Part shown: positions 22,226 through 33,464 of the stretch, piece by piece | Layout of the letters: each line of letters opens with the position of its first letter | How positions within the stretch are numbered: position 1 is the first letter of the stretch | Source of the DNA: Drechslerella dactyloides | Lineage: Eukaryota; Ascomycota; Orbiliomycetes; Orbiliales; Orbiliaceae | Assembly: GCA_020064725.1 (NCBI GenBank) | Contig: JAGTWJ010000002.1 | Span: forward strand, 4,278,001 to 4,342,000 | Direction: 5' to 3' | DNA: 64,000 nt | Program-made: the position numbers and the translations under genes | The notes under the pieces: generated by a model | Told to the model about the DNA's origin: nothing | The model's database searches: none | The model's input: the letters and a program-made list of their open reading frames with translations, nothing else

Positions 22226-22906
22226 ATGATGCTGCGACAAAGGGATGCCAACCAGGGCGGCGACGCCGGGGTCACTACGACGGCATCGTGGACCACAGCT
22301 CCGTCGGCCACTTCAACTTCTAACGACGCCAATAGAGTCGCGCATGTCACATCCGCCGTAATCGGGTGCATCCTAGGCGCTGCTCTCGCTGTACGTGCCA
22401 TCGAACCCGCGACCCCGTGATCTTTATCCTGACCTTTCAATATAAAACACATCCTCCATCATATAGAAGCTAACATTGCCGGTCCGTTGACTTCTGCGCA
22501 GGGTGCCATCTTCGCCCTCGGCCTAGCCCTCTACCGTTTCCACCGCCGCCAACGCCTACGCAAGCGCCTCCTCGACCGCATCACCACTCAAATCGCGCAG
22601 GAACACAGCAACGACGAAACCCCGCTCGACGAAGAAGCCCGCCAAACCCTCGTCGCCGAACGCTTCTACATCGTGGCAGAGCGCTACTGGCGCCAGCAGC
22701 GTCGCGTACATGCGCGTAACGGCCGACGGCCCGCGAGACGGCGAGACGACCTGCGAGATATGGCGGGCGATCTGTACCGTGAGCGGACGAGGGGAACGGG
22801 GCCTAGAGAGCCCGAGACGGCGTATGTACGATTCGGCGGGACCAGTTACGTGCCGATGTATGCGACCCTGCTGCCTGGCATGGACAACGAGCGGAGAGGC
22901 GGGTGA
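22226..22906 (+). CDS. Small single-pass membrane protein with basic cytoplasmic-type tail
   Basis: There are two exons, 22226-22390 and 22502-22906, joined in phase 0, for 189 aa. The intron (111 bp) has GTACGT, a GCTAAC branch site and a GCGCAG acceptor, and it splits the codons for one transmembrane helix: VTSAVIGCILGAALA in exon 1 continues as GAIFALGLALY in exon 2 (residues about 42-66). That continuity is strong support for the splice. A very basic segment follows the helix at once (RFHRRQRLRKRLLDR), then a charged helix (VAERFYIVAERYWRQQRRV) and an Arg-rich tail ending YVPMYATLLPGMDNERRGG. The N-terminus is Thr/Ser-rich without a signal peptide. Function unknown. Confidence 0.72.
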
Positions 22907-24695
22907 ACAAAAAAAAAAACTCTCACATAGTCAAATATATACGCGTAGGCGCGTCCCCCTCAACATCGATCAACGCGGCGGGTGTCGAGTTTGGCGATCT
23001 AATGGCAACGAAAATGGTAATGAAGTGTGTTCGGGGTGTTTGAGAGCATCGGTTTCGGTGCCATGGCGGATTGTCTTTTATTTTCCATCTGGCGTTTCTC
23101 TCTCTCTCTCTTTTTTTTTTTTTTTTTGTCAATAGCTGGCTGCTACTGCCGCCGGATGGTATGATATTGTATGGTGCTGGCTGGCTTGCTGACGGATTGG
23201 CAATGTTTTGTGTATACCTTTGGTCCTTTCATGTCTATACACTTTCGCTCCCCCCGATAATGACTGTACGACCGATGCGATGGGATCTGGCTGGAATGAC
23301 GGGAGTAAGGGTGACCGAGATACCGATATTATTGTTAATAGTAGTATTTTCTTTCCTTCTTGTTTTTCCTTTCATCATTATGCTGTTCTTTGGATTTCGT
23401 TCTTGTAACTAGTCTGCGTTCGCGTGTGCCGGTGGAAACAACGGCCAAGGCAGCAGCTGAACTAGTATACTGCTGCACATTTCTACGACAGCTGGTGGGG
23501 AGTCATCAAGTCCATCTCGATATAGCTGTATCATATTGTCTGGTCCGACGCTGAATTCCATGGCCATATGACACGCGTATATGTCGCGATAGGACTATAG
23601 CCTCTGCAACGTATACCTCGTTCGTAGATTACACCCTTCAATGGCCAGAAAAATGATTAGGCATATATACACCAGAAAATAGATCGAGCGAAAATACAGT
23701 GAGGACCCGTTCAGCCTTAATTTAATAGGTAGACGACCTTTTTTATTCCAGCATAGAGTCTAGCGGCCTTAATTGATAATATAGCTGCTAATATATCCGA
23801 AGAAGATCGATCTTTATCAAGCTGGGAGCGAAACAAGAAGCATGGGAATTAATCTAGCTACTCCAACAGGCAGCGTGCATACGGAATATCCTTAGTAAGC
23901 AGGCATTTTAAGAAGCCGCTAGGCCTTCAAAGAAAGTCAATTGGTACAATATCTCTTGGCTTTGTAATCTGCTGCAGCTGATCGACGGAGATATATCTAT
24001 AAGTTTACTTCGTCAGCTTAGCTAAACTGGTCCATTTCATCTTGCACCAGAAAGGCAAGCTCGCAGGGCCAGCATCCCCGAGGCTAGCCAGAAAAGATCA
24101 CGTAACATTTGTAGATAAAGCTGAATAACATAAGCAAGTGCTCACCAATGTACTTACTATCTGCTTATACATATGATATTCGTATCAGAATAATCAAATA
24201 AATCTACTTGTCGATAGATATCCGCTGTACCTTTCAGTCTGGTTTAAGAGACAATGTACCTTTGCCGCTAGTTAGGTTATCTCCCCATTTGCGTAGAGCT
24301 ACTCGCCGGCTATCGTATTCAAGTGTCACAATATGCATACACTGTAGTAGCTAAATATAGGCACCACCTGTAACGCTACTGTGATGTTCAGGCATCTGAT
24401 CCGCTACGGCTCTAGGATTTTAATTCGTAGACTCGGTTCACGAGAGGCTTATCTGGAACTAGAAGACATAAATAGGATATATCGGTAACCTCTCATATAT
24501 ATTCACCATATTCAAAACGATGTAAAACTTAAAAAGATACCACGGGGAAAAATAAGAAAAGTAGAAGAAGTCACTTTGCGCCTCCGTAGATTTACACATT
24601 AAGATCCCTGGTCTCCTCTAGGGCCGGTGGAGGGTGCAACCAGGATGATATATACACGATTGAAAGAATACAAGGAAGAACCAGCCAGCAATATA
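22907..24695. other. Intergenic; start of the AT-rich block
   Basis: No gene seen. An A-run follows the preceding stop at about 22909, and a T-run of 17 lies at 23111-23127 after a CT tract. From about 23.5 kb the sequence turns AT-rich and ORFs become short. Confidence 0.5.
23111..23127. repeat. Homopolymer T17 after CT tract
   Basis: Seventeen T in a row preceded by TCTCTCTCTC. Likely a slippage-prone tract. Confidence 0.85.
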
Positions 24696-25930
24696 TTAGC
24701 CCTCACTCTCCTTCAGTATATTGTCAAGCTCTTTTGTCGCTGTGGCGGCCAACATCGCTAGTTCTTCCTTCTGTTCGTTCAACCGTGTGACATCCTTATA
24801 GTTGATGATTCTCTTTCCACCTTGGTGACTATCCCGAATTCGAAGCCGCGTTCTCGCTTGACTAGAGCCTCCTGGCACTAGATTTCAACTTTCTCGAGCC
24901 GCCGCATGTTATTTCTGACGACCCATGGCTCAACGAGGTACTTGTACCAATAGAGCGGCCACTTGCGGCTCCTGATGTAATCAATCCATAGGGGTAAGAA
25001 GTATGGATAGACTATCTCGATCGACTTGAGCGAGGTCATGTGGTCCCAATCGTGGTAAACCGCCTATGCTTTCACAGCGTTAGGAGCTCGAATGATATCA
25101 AGGTGCCAATTAAAGTCTAGGTGCAGAATCGATTTGCGGGGTATCGAGGATGCAAGCACTCACCAGATCTTGCTTCATGCGGCTACGCTTGACCAGGTTA
25201 TCGCCGTTCTCCGTGGTCAGGATTATATTAACCGCTCCACATTGGGGAACTGTATGCCCAGCTCCCTATAGCATGGGTGCAAGAACTGGCGCGGCTCGTG
25301 GTTCACGTATACAGTCTTGACATTCGGGCAGACGGCGAAGCTGAAGGTCGATGGTCATGCTTTGATGGTCAATTTGACCTTTGTGAGAGTATCCGCGTTC
25401 TGGCCGAACATGTTGAGCAGATTGCTGAAGCTGCGGACAGTTGATAAGTGAACCGGATGGTGGTCAGACCCTTCGGGTAGATGATACTATCTAGCTTTGT
25501 GGCTTCAGCGGTTTGCTCATCGCTCGAGCACCATCCGATCTCGACGTTGAGCGTTCTGAGGCTTCGAGGCGGATGGGCTGCCAGACAGTTCATTATCTGC
25601 ACAAAATGGTCTATCTTTGAATCATGGTGCCTGATGTGGGACTCTTTGAGTCCGGGCCAATGACCGTTCGAGAGGTGGGATAACAGCGGCTTCACGATTT
25701 TCACCCTGGCTTTCCTCTCTGAAAAAATATCAGGGTGTATGGCGAGATGCCTGATGGGCTGTCAGTACGAGCGGCGGGTATGGCAAGGCTAGCTAGCAGC
25801 GTCACCCGAGTAGGACGAACCTGATGGTGAAACGGAATTTCTCGTGCTTTTCAAGCTCTTCGGAGTTAGTGACAGCGGCGTTGGTAAGCGGGGACCCCCA
25901 AAGGATTAATCCGCCGTCCTCCACACATGC
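24696..25930 (-). pseudogene. Degenerate F-box/LRR-type protein gene
   Basis: The minus strand holds a series of protein-like segments in changing frames and in a sensible order: LILWGSPLTNAAVTNSEELE, IHPDIFSERKARVKIVKPLL, LAAHPPRSLRTLNVEIGW, then after a one-base shift near 25455 HLSTVRSFSNLLNMFGQNAD, then an in-frame TGA, FAVCPNVKTVYVNHEPRQFL, more stops, PLWIDYIRSRKWPLYWYKYL, and a tail ending ELDNILKESEG. These look like the C-terminal half of a fungal F-box protein. At least two shifts and several stops cannot all be introns. No intact F-box end is seen upstream. It is on the edge of the AT-rich block, which fits local mutational decay. Confidence 0.6.
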
Positions 25931-28736
25931 ATGGCCACGAGGAAGATCGCACTATATCTCAGCCTCAGCTGCCATGCCGAAAGCGTAGGCTCCAGCTCTT
26001 GCCAGCAGGGTCTTCACGAGCAGCAGGGTCATCAAGTGTACTATCTAAGGTACAGCAACCGCGAGCCAGCCGAGGGCGAAATGCAGGGACGGCGGTGACC
26101 CGGAGCCAATTCGTGGGCAATATTAATATTGCGACTCGAATCCTGCACCTTGAAGAGCGCAGAGTGCGCAAGAGTCGTAGATACGTATATACGGAGCTAT
26201 TGTGCGGATCACAAACCGCCTCGCACCTGCAAAATCAAAGCATTGGGGCTACACCATGCAAGAGCAAGACCACTAAGCCTGCCCACCCTTATACTGAACA
26301 TGAAAAAAGCCCAGCGCGCTGCAGCGCGATAAGCTGTCACCAAACCGAAGTGAGAATTGATCACTGCCCTCATCGCTGAGGTAAAGGCGGAGAACCCTGG
26401 CCCAAATCTAAATGCGGCCATGCCAGTAGACTACGAGCCTTCCAAAGCTCTAATTATGTGCCTGCCGCCAGCATTAGTAGTAGTGCTCATGGTGTCTTGC
26501 CGAGTCCTGATCAGAGATCTGATTTCCGTCCCAAGCATGGAAATATACTTTGCTCCTCAATCTAGAAGAGGCTGCTAACAATGCCGAGAATGCCGAATAA
26601 GAAGAATGTTGACGTTCTACAAAAAGCACCTACAATATTATATTCATCATTCTATTTTAAAATGCTCTTACTTTAAGCTTAACTCTAATACCGAGTCTAA
26701 CCTAGCTGAGCCTCATCTTCCCTAAATCCCGTCCTGATTCCATATCGCATTGCCAAGAATATCTTCTTACACGTTCTTCAAGTTTGCAAAGTTATCTCAA
26801 GACCTCAATCTAATCTCTGTACAGTGCTCTGCATAGTTGGTACCAATCTTGTATGACGAAGTTTGCTACCCATACTCGATCCAGCCATACGCTAGGTTTT
26901 TTAAAAAATAGGCTTTAATCCTAAGCTCCTCATCAACCTCACTGCTGGCTAGCGAACTCATCCCAGGAGCCCTCCTTCGTAACATAGTCAACCAATCTAC
27001 CCTACAACGGCTGGATTTTGACCGAGAATGTGAAGACGGCAGTAGTGGCCTCGTAATTCTAGAAGACAAGCTGCCCAGGGCGCAGAGCCATTCCCGCTGA
27101 ACGGCTCTTCGACGTACCCATGAACTACTCATTGCCTTGCCTTACTATCAAGAATCTCACTATTGTTGTAATAAAGAATTAATTTCAGCGATAACTTCTC
27201 CAAATCTTTGCAAAGGAGTTTCATAGCGTTCATAACAATATTTTGTGGAAAGAAAGCCATGCCCTCATCAAGGCTCATTCAAATCCAAGTCTTCCAAAAA
27301 TTTAAAACCTCACATTCCTACTTAGCTCACTGACAACAATCTTGCATATAATATTTGAGTACATTATCTAAAGATCTTATTGAGAAATCTTTAGGAACCT
27401 GCCAATAGCGAAAGCCCTAACCGTTTACAAAACAGTCAAAGCGAGAGGTCATGTTTTTATCAACGCAGCTCCTTCATTCGTCCAGTGATTTGAAGGGTTT
27501 GCGAACAAGCAAGGTACAATTTATTGACAATAGTTTGAGATCGTAAATCTCAGAGGTCTAAAAAACTTGAAACAGTTCTCCTGACTGTGGATGTGTGACA
27601 GTCTGCCACCAAAGACTACCAACCTAGTTAGCATCTGCAACAATTGTCTAGTTGGCGAAACTGTTAAAGATGACGCCCAGACAGCTGTACAGGACCAAGT
27701 TAATTAAGCGCGTAGAGCCCAGCATGATGACCTTGAAAGCGACATGGTATACATGCGGTGTTATCAAACGTTTGAATTATTAAGGTACTCGAATAAGACA
27801 CTTGGAGATATAGACACACCTATGGCGGAGAGATCGAGGTGTCTTCGGTCCAATATGGTCTGAGTATCTGAGCGCTCGTTTGGAATCTATGAAGGGTTAG
27901 ATGCCGTAATTGTACTCATGTTGGTTGGCTTTTGCTGTAACTGCGTCTGATACCGCAAGGTGTGGCAAGTTGTCTTTTTGCGTTGGTTTTGCACAGACCA
28001 GCCTTCGATAGTGAATTCGAGGTTCTCTGCGGATCCGGATGGCAGAAAGACCCGCGCATCATGATTTAGCGGATGAACGATTGGACAACGGAGAATTCGA
28101 AGAGCTCCTATAAATCGCATGATAATAATAGTTCATCATCACTCGTACCCCTCAATTCAGAGACGAACAAGATGGGTGAACGCTAACCAGATCCAGTCTC
28201 AAATTTCCCTGTATACATAACTACGCCAGGTAAATGTTGGGTGCTGTTGTTTCTAAGCTGTGCATGTGGCAAAAACCTAAATTAATTGCGGGGGACGGCG
28301 AAGTCCATTTTCGCACCGGTCACCAGTATTCAACAATTTGCCTCAGAAGTTATTTTGAAACGGCGTTGGTAAGGCTCGGGCTAAATGACTGGGCCCACTG
28401 TCATCTTTGCTGGGACCTCTTTTGTCTATATCTCGTAATTGTTGAAAGAGATCCATATGCCTGTCACAAATCAACATTTTGCAATTGTTCCCCACCCTCC
28501 TTCACTTTCTTCCAGTCCTGGATACTCTAAAATCGACCTTGATATTTTTCCTATACTTGATCTATCCTCTCTTGTTGTTACGACTCCCAAGTCCCACAGA
28601 TACGTAGTACGAGCAGCAGGTATTTCATTTCGAATTTCCACTTCGATACCACTGACAATCTGCACTCGAAGCTAGAAACGTGCAGGTATCATCAATCTGG
28701 ACTCGTACCCCTACATCGATATAAACTCACTAAAAA
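25931..28736. other. AT-rich gene-poor stretch
   Basis: About 2.8 kb without an accepted gene. A minus-strand segment at 26740-27130 has a protein-like run broken by stops and might be a decayed mobile element, but no diagnostic domain is visible. The last 150 bp before 28737 are probably the promoter and leader of the secreted protein gene. Confidence 0.45.
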
Positions 28737-29862
28737 ATGCATATCCGATACTCATTTGCCTTCATATTGCTCTGGTATTCCACCAATGTCATCGCAATGG
28801 GAGATGATTCAGACTGGGGTCAAAGTAAGCATATCACCAAGTTACAATCCCCAGACAATGAAGACATGTGGTCTTGGGACGGCGCCATCCGAGGTAGGGT
28901 GTTCGGTGACGTAGATCGGTGTCTATATGTACCTAGTCAGGAGGAGTACTCTGCAGCAACTATCAGGTCATGCCCGGAGAAAGCGACGGATCTAGAAGAC
29001 GGATTTCACTGGCTTATCAAGGGCAAAGTGGTCTGGGGCATCGACCCGCAGCCCGTCTTTGAGGGGTACATCCGGTCATACGTCGCGGCCAACGAACAAA
29101 AGAGTCTCTGCCTGGCATCATGGAGATTGCCTTATAGTTCTCCGCTTCTTACAAACGATCCATCGTGGGCCAGGTCACAATTATGGGATATCGGGCCAGA
29201 TGAAGTCAAGAGATACAAGGAATATGAGAGCGCTTGGGGTCCTGCATTCCTACAGGAATGCGACACCTCGAGTGATGCGCAAACTTGGCATATCGGGCTT
29301 GGGGCCTCGCAATATTCTGGTGATCCGGACAGATGGACTTGGTAAGCTCTCTAAATTCTAAATTTCCTTGCATACCAGATACTATTGCCGAAGCTTTGAA
29401 GCTCTGAGCCGAGACTCAAGCCTCGAGGGGACACCCGCTCGTTTTCTATCTACCATAGACCTCAGATTCCGTTACTAACATTCGGACCTTCTCCCTGCTA
29501 AACATAGGATACGGCCTGCGAGCTATGATCCCGGTACTTGCCCGCAACCAGACAAGTGGTGCTTGCCGCCAAAGTGGAACGAGCGGTATACCTGCCCCGA
29601 TAACTACGCGTTTCGCCGAGGCCTCGCTCGGCCGTACCTTCCGTCAGACGACAGCAAGGTTCCAAGGAACACCTACATTCCCGTCCAAGTCGGGTGTACG
29701 CCGTCTCTGTGGACATTCCAGCCGAATTTTATAATTCTCAATAGCGATGGAACGGTTGCGTCGGCTATTATCAAAGACACCATAACCGATGCTCGCGTTA
29801 GACCGTATTACGACGATCCAGATTTCAATCCCCATACATACGGGAAATACAAAACCTCATGA
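28737..29862 (+). CDS. Secreted protein with QxW-like repeats, possibly beta-trefoil
   Basis: There are two exons, 28737-29341 and 29508-29862, joined in phase 2 across a Trp codon (RWT W IRPAS), for 319 aa. The intron (166 bp) has GTAAGC, a GCTAAAC branch site and a CATAG acceptor. Residues 1-20 (MHIRYSFAFILLWYSTNVIA) form a signal peptide. Three segments end in hydrophobic-x-W after a Cys: RCLYV to DGFHWLIKG, SLCLASW to SQLWDIG, and FLQECD to AQTWHIG. This resembles the CxxxxxQxW rhythm of ricin-type beta-trefoil lectins, but spacing is irregular and the fold is only a suggestion. Exon 2 has four Cys (CPQPDKWC, YTC, VGC) that could pair. The gene is intact inside the AT-rich block. It could be a lectin-like secreted protein or effector; the role is unknown. 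Confidence 0.68.
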
Positions 29863-31491
29863 GGCTCCTCAGAGTACTAGTTAGCCTGCAGCGCCGTTAA
29901 ACTTGCAGATTTACAATATCGACTAAGCTTCAAAGCTTTATGGGGGACGCCGGCTCAATACAATTGTAGGTTGTACTTTTTATAATAGGCTGGATCTATT
30001 GCCAGTTTCATCTTTTTGTCTCGGTCATTTTTCTGTTCTCGTAATGTTTCAATATAAATACACGCATCTCTGGCTGGAACTCTCTGTAATCTTGCGATTT
30101 GTAGACGTGTACGCTTGTTAAGATACGGGAGCATATATTAATGCCTGCAGCCTGCATTCAATAGTACTGAGATATGAGATATAACAAATGTATAAGCTTT
30201 TCAGTTAATGGACTTGTTATAAATATTTTGCAATATATCCTCATGGCCAGACAGATTTGCAGATGGTATAAGACATCTCATCCCGAATATATGCAATGTG
30301 AGCACTCGATATTACGATGGCCGTTGAATCAACCTATTGATGGCAAGCATCCATGTAAGTCACATTGATGCAAAGGCAGATTTAATTACCGTTCTCATTC
30401 AAGCCAATATACCTTTCTTAGGAGTCTTCATCGCCCATTCAATTCGATGCTAAGCCAGTATCGATTTGATCTAGTGTATGCTGGGGGCAACGACATGGCC
30501 AGGCGCAATTGCGGTGGCTTGAAGGTTCTCACACGGCGACAGCACCGCTTACACGCATGTATATACATGTATATACTTTAGTAGTCTTGCAAGCATGAAT
30601 CTTCCTTATTCAGAAGGCCAATTCCCTATGTTTTAATCTACGCCACGCTGCTCAAGCACATTCGTTATCCTTTTCAACCCTCGCTCCGATAACCACTGCA
30701 GCTAATAGAGCATGTACATAGCGACAGTGCAGCAGGAGAAGCTTTAGCTCCATCACCTTGGGAGCGTCTCCCGACCTGACCTCTCCGAAACTTCCCGGCT
30801 TTGTACATCAGGACTAGCCTCAAGGCCAGGCTTGAATTATCAGGACCTAGAACAGCCTGCATTTGATCCTTCGTAGATATGCAAAGCACTGTGCATCATG
30901 ATATATCACTTACTATTGCCTCTTATAGTCTCGCAGCGCCAAACCAACGCCTCTTAGGGCGCTTTAGATCTTTGAAGACCTTTTAACACGAATAAAATCT
31001 TTGCCACACATGAATCTGCAACCTGGCTCGCGAGAAATAGATAAACTAAGTTGGCTGAGTTGATACCCCTCCCTATTCAGAGACCGATTATACCAACGTA
31101 CGCGTTACAACAAGGAAAATTTACCCACAAATAAATACAAGCACACAACCCCTCTATCTTGAATCAATAACTAGAAACCAAAGCTGTGTAAACACTCAGA
31201 TAGCGGTAACACGGGAGACACACGGTCAGAAGGAAACGCAATCAAGACTTCGAGCTAATTGCATTGCGGCAGAGTCCGTAACTGCTGTGCTGAGTTTTAT
31301 ACAACGTGCTATAGTATATCATCCGTACTTAGAGTTCCCAAGATCAATTCTCGGTTTAAAGTGATGTGGGCAATGGCTCGGGAGCCTGAATCTCGTGAAG
31401 TTGGAATTGCAACCAATCCCATCCTATTATCACGATTACGAGAGAATTAGCATACCGCTATAAATAGAGAATGGGACGCCGCTCAAGAGAT
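29863..31491. other. AT-rich intergenic
   Basis: About 1.6 kb of AT-rich sequence with frequent stops in all frames. No gene seen. Confidence 0.5.
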
Positions 31492-33464
31492 CTAGCTTAA
31501 AAGCTCCCAGTTCTGATCAATATTCTCACCAGGTTTGTTCGGAAGTTCTAGGTCAGGAAGCCCAGGATTGAGAAGGCTAGTCGTGTTGACCACTTCGGAG
31601 AAGCGTTCAAAATCGCCAACACCAATCTCCTGGGTCACGTCGGTGTAATTTCCAGTGACACCCCCTTCGTGGTTGGCGTAGTCGTGAGGATTGGCATCGG
31701 CGGCACCCGGCTTGAGCCCAGCATTAACATTAGCAGGCGACTTGAGCTTGGACGGATCCGGAAGATAACCAAGCTGAACTAGCAAATTCACATATGGTTC
31801 TAATCTAAAGTCTGGGATTTCGTGCAGATTAAACATCCATACGACAGCTGCAAATTTATTTCCACGTTGCCGGCAAATTCCGGCCAGTAGTTTGACAAAA
31901 TTAGCCTGCTACCCATATGCGAGAAAATTCACGAACACGCAAGGCTTTAGCCAGTCCATGTAGATTTCCGATGAACTCAAGCTTATGCAATCAAAGTTCA
32001 TGACCCCATAATGGGTAGTAGGTATTTACTCAAGTCGCGAACCCAATAACTTACCGATACAAAGTACTGCTAATGCGTAATTATCGGCATTCGCAAGAGC
32101 ATATTCTATAGAGCTCAGTGCAAGATCATGGGCCCTCTCAATCCCGTAGGCTCGATTGATATCTCTAACATCTGGAATCCCTATGAACCGGAAATGCATG
32201 CTAGTCCCTTTGTCAATAAATATCCAAAGAGTAACGGGATATGAGTATAGATCTTGTAGATTGTAACGTATTCATACTTACTGCTCGTGGAACTCAGTCG
32301 CTCCTTTGATAGCAACCCCAAAGCTATAGAAAGTCTTAAGTAGGTCTTGCTGGTAGCTGCTGCGTGAGACATCTGCGGCCCGCTGCCGCAGTGATCGTGA
32401 TTTGAAGTAAGCCGGACAGAGGTACATCCGTTCAACATTGAACTCAAATCCTACCTACACGCTCGTTATAGTTATTCCGTCAGCACAGATCACAGATTAT
32501 CCGTAGGCTGTTGATCAACAAGCAGTAAATCAGCAACCGATTCAACAGGGAATTTCCTAGAACTTTAGATTACCAGCCACCCTATAAACTTTGCAATCCT
32601 AAATCTCGGCTCCCCGTGATGTTCAACAAACGCGAGGATCTCGTCACCTATGCAGTTGTTGTGGGGATCATCTTCGTAATACGCGCGCAGTGTCTCAGGG
32701 TTGTCTTGGAACCCACCGCAGTATACGGCAACAGCGTTGTGCTTGAAGTCCTTCCCACCCCTGTGCAAGGCTTCGGCGCGAGCGAAATTACCTAAGGGCT
32801 CCTGAATGCCTTAGCCTATATACCGTACATGCCGAATGATCACATCTTTCGAAGTCTTTGTTCCCCGTCAGTAGACGGAGGACAAAGAAGCAAGGACCAA
32901 GGTAAACGTTGACAGCCAAAGAAAGCAAGCAAAAGGTCGTCCTGCTCATGCAACCTTGACCTACCAATAATGGTGTCTTTGTTGATATCGGTCTTCCAGT
33001 CTTCGCCAAAAAAATGGCCTACAATCCTTTCATACTTCATGTCCTTGAGGGCCAGATGGAAACCTTTAGCTAGATACCCAGCCTCCAACCAACCAATGCG
33101 ATGCCAGAGCACCTGTTCATTAGTACATTTGTCGGATACACGATGAGGGAAGTTATCGTCGTCGTCCCAAAAGCCGGGTGGTTCTGGTATCCACCTGCCA
33201 TTTTGGAACTCTCGCTTTGCGACGTTCTTCAGCTCCTTTATCCGCATGCCAAACGGAAGATGAAAGCCTCTGTGGCCAAGCGGTACTGCACCAATCGGGG
33301 GTATATAAAGAATTAGAACTGTCTAAGAATTCAGTGCCGGACAGTATAGCTTCCATTAGTATATCATATATTCAAAATCTCCAGACATACTTCGTGGATA
33401 TGAACCAACATACCTGCAGCCACACTAGGAGTGTAGAAAGGGTCTTAAATTCAAGAGGAAGCAT
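31492..33464 (-). CDS. Secreted zinc metallopeptidase, M35 / lysine-specific-metalloendopeptidase-like
   Basis: There are six exons in minus order: 33464-33414, 33322-32965, 32791-32574, 32454-32282, 32200-32055 and 31847-31492; all phases agree, for 433 aa. The signal peptide is split by intron 1: MLPLEFKTLSTLLVWLQ joins TVLILYIPPIGAVPLG. The mature part has VGFEFNVERMYLCPAYF, then FHEHMHF with the zinc motif HExxH at residues 265-269. Intron 4 interrupts the second His codon of that motif. An Asp/AYG segment (VRDINRAYG, 278-286) follows, then NADNYAL (304-310), the order seen in fungal M35-like secreted proteins. The last exon is least certain: the frame upstream of 31847 looks protein-like (IYMDWLKPC) but contains one TAG, so either a different acceptor is used or the end is decaying. 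It lies in AT-rich surroundings. Confidence 0.68.

Noticed and set aside
26740..27132. Possible decayed retrotransposon gag on the minus strand
   Set aside because: A protein-like run with several stops, but no zinc knuckle, protease, reverse transcriptase or terminal repeats could be seen.
32792..32964. Extra exon (DFERCDHSACTVYRL) inside intron 2 of the metallopeptidase
   Set aside because: It would need a 31-bp intron after it; the direct join gives TIIGNFARAEALHRGGKDF, which reads better.
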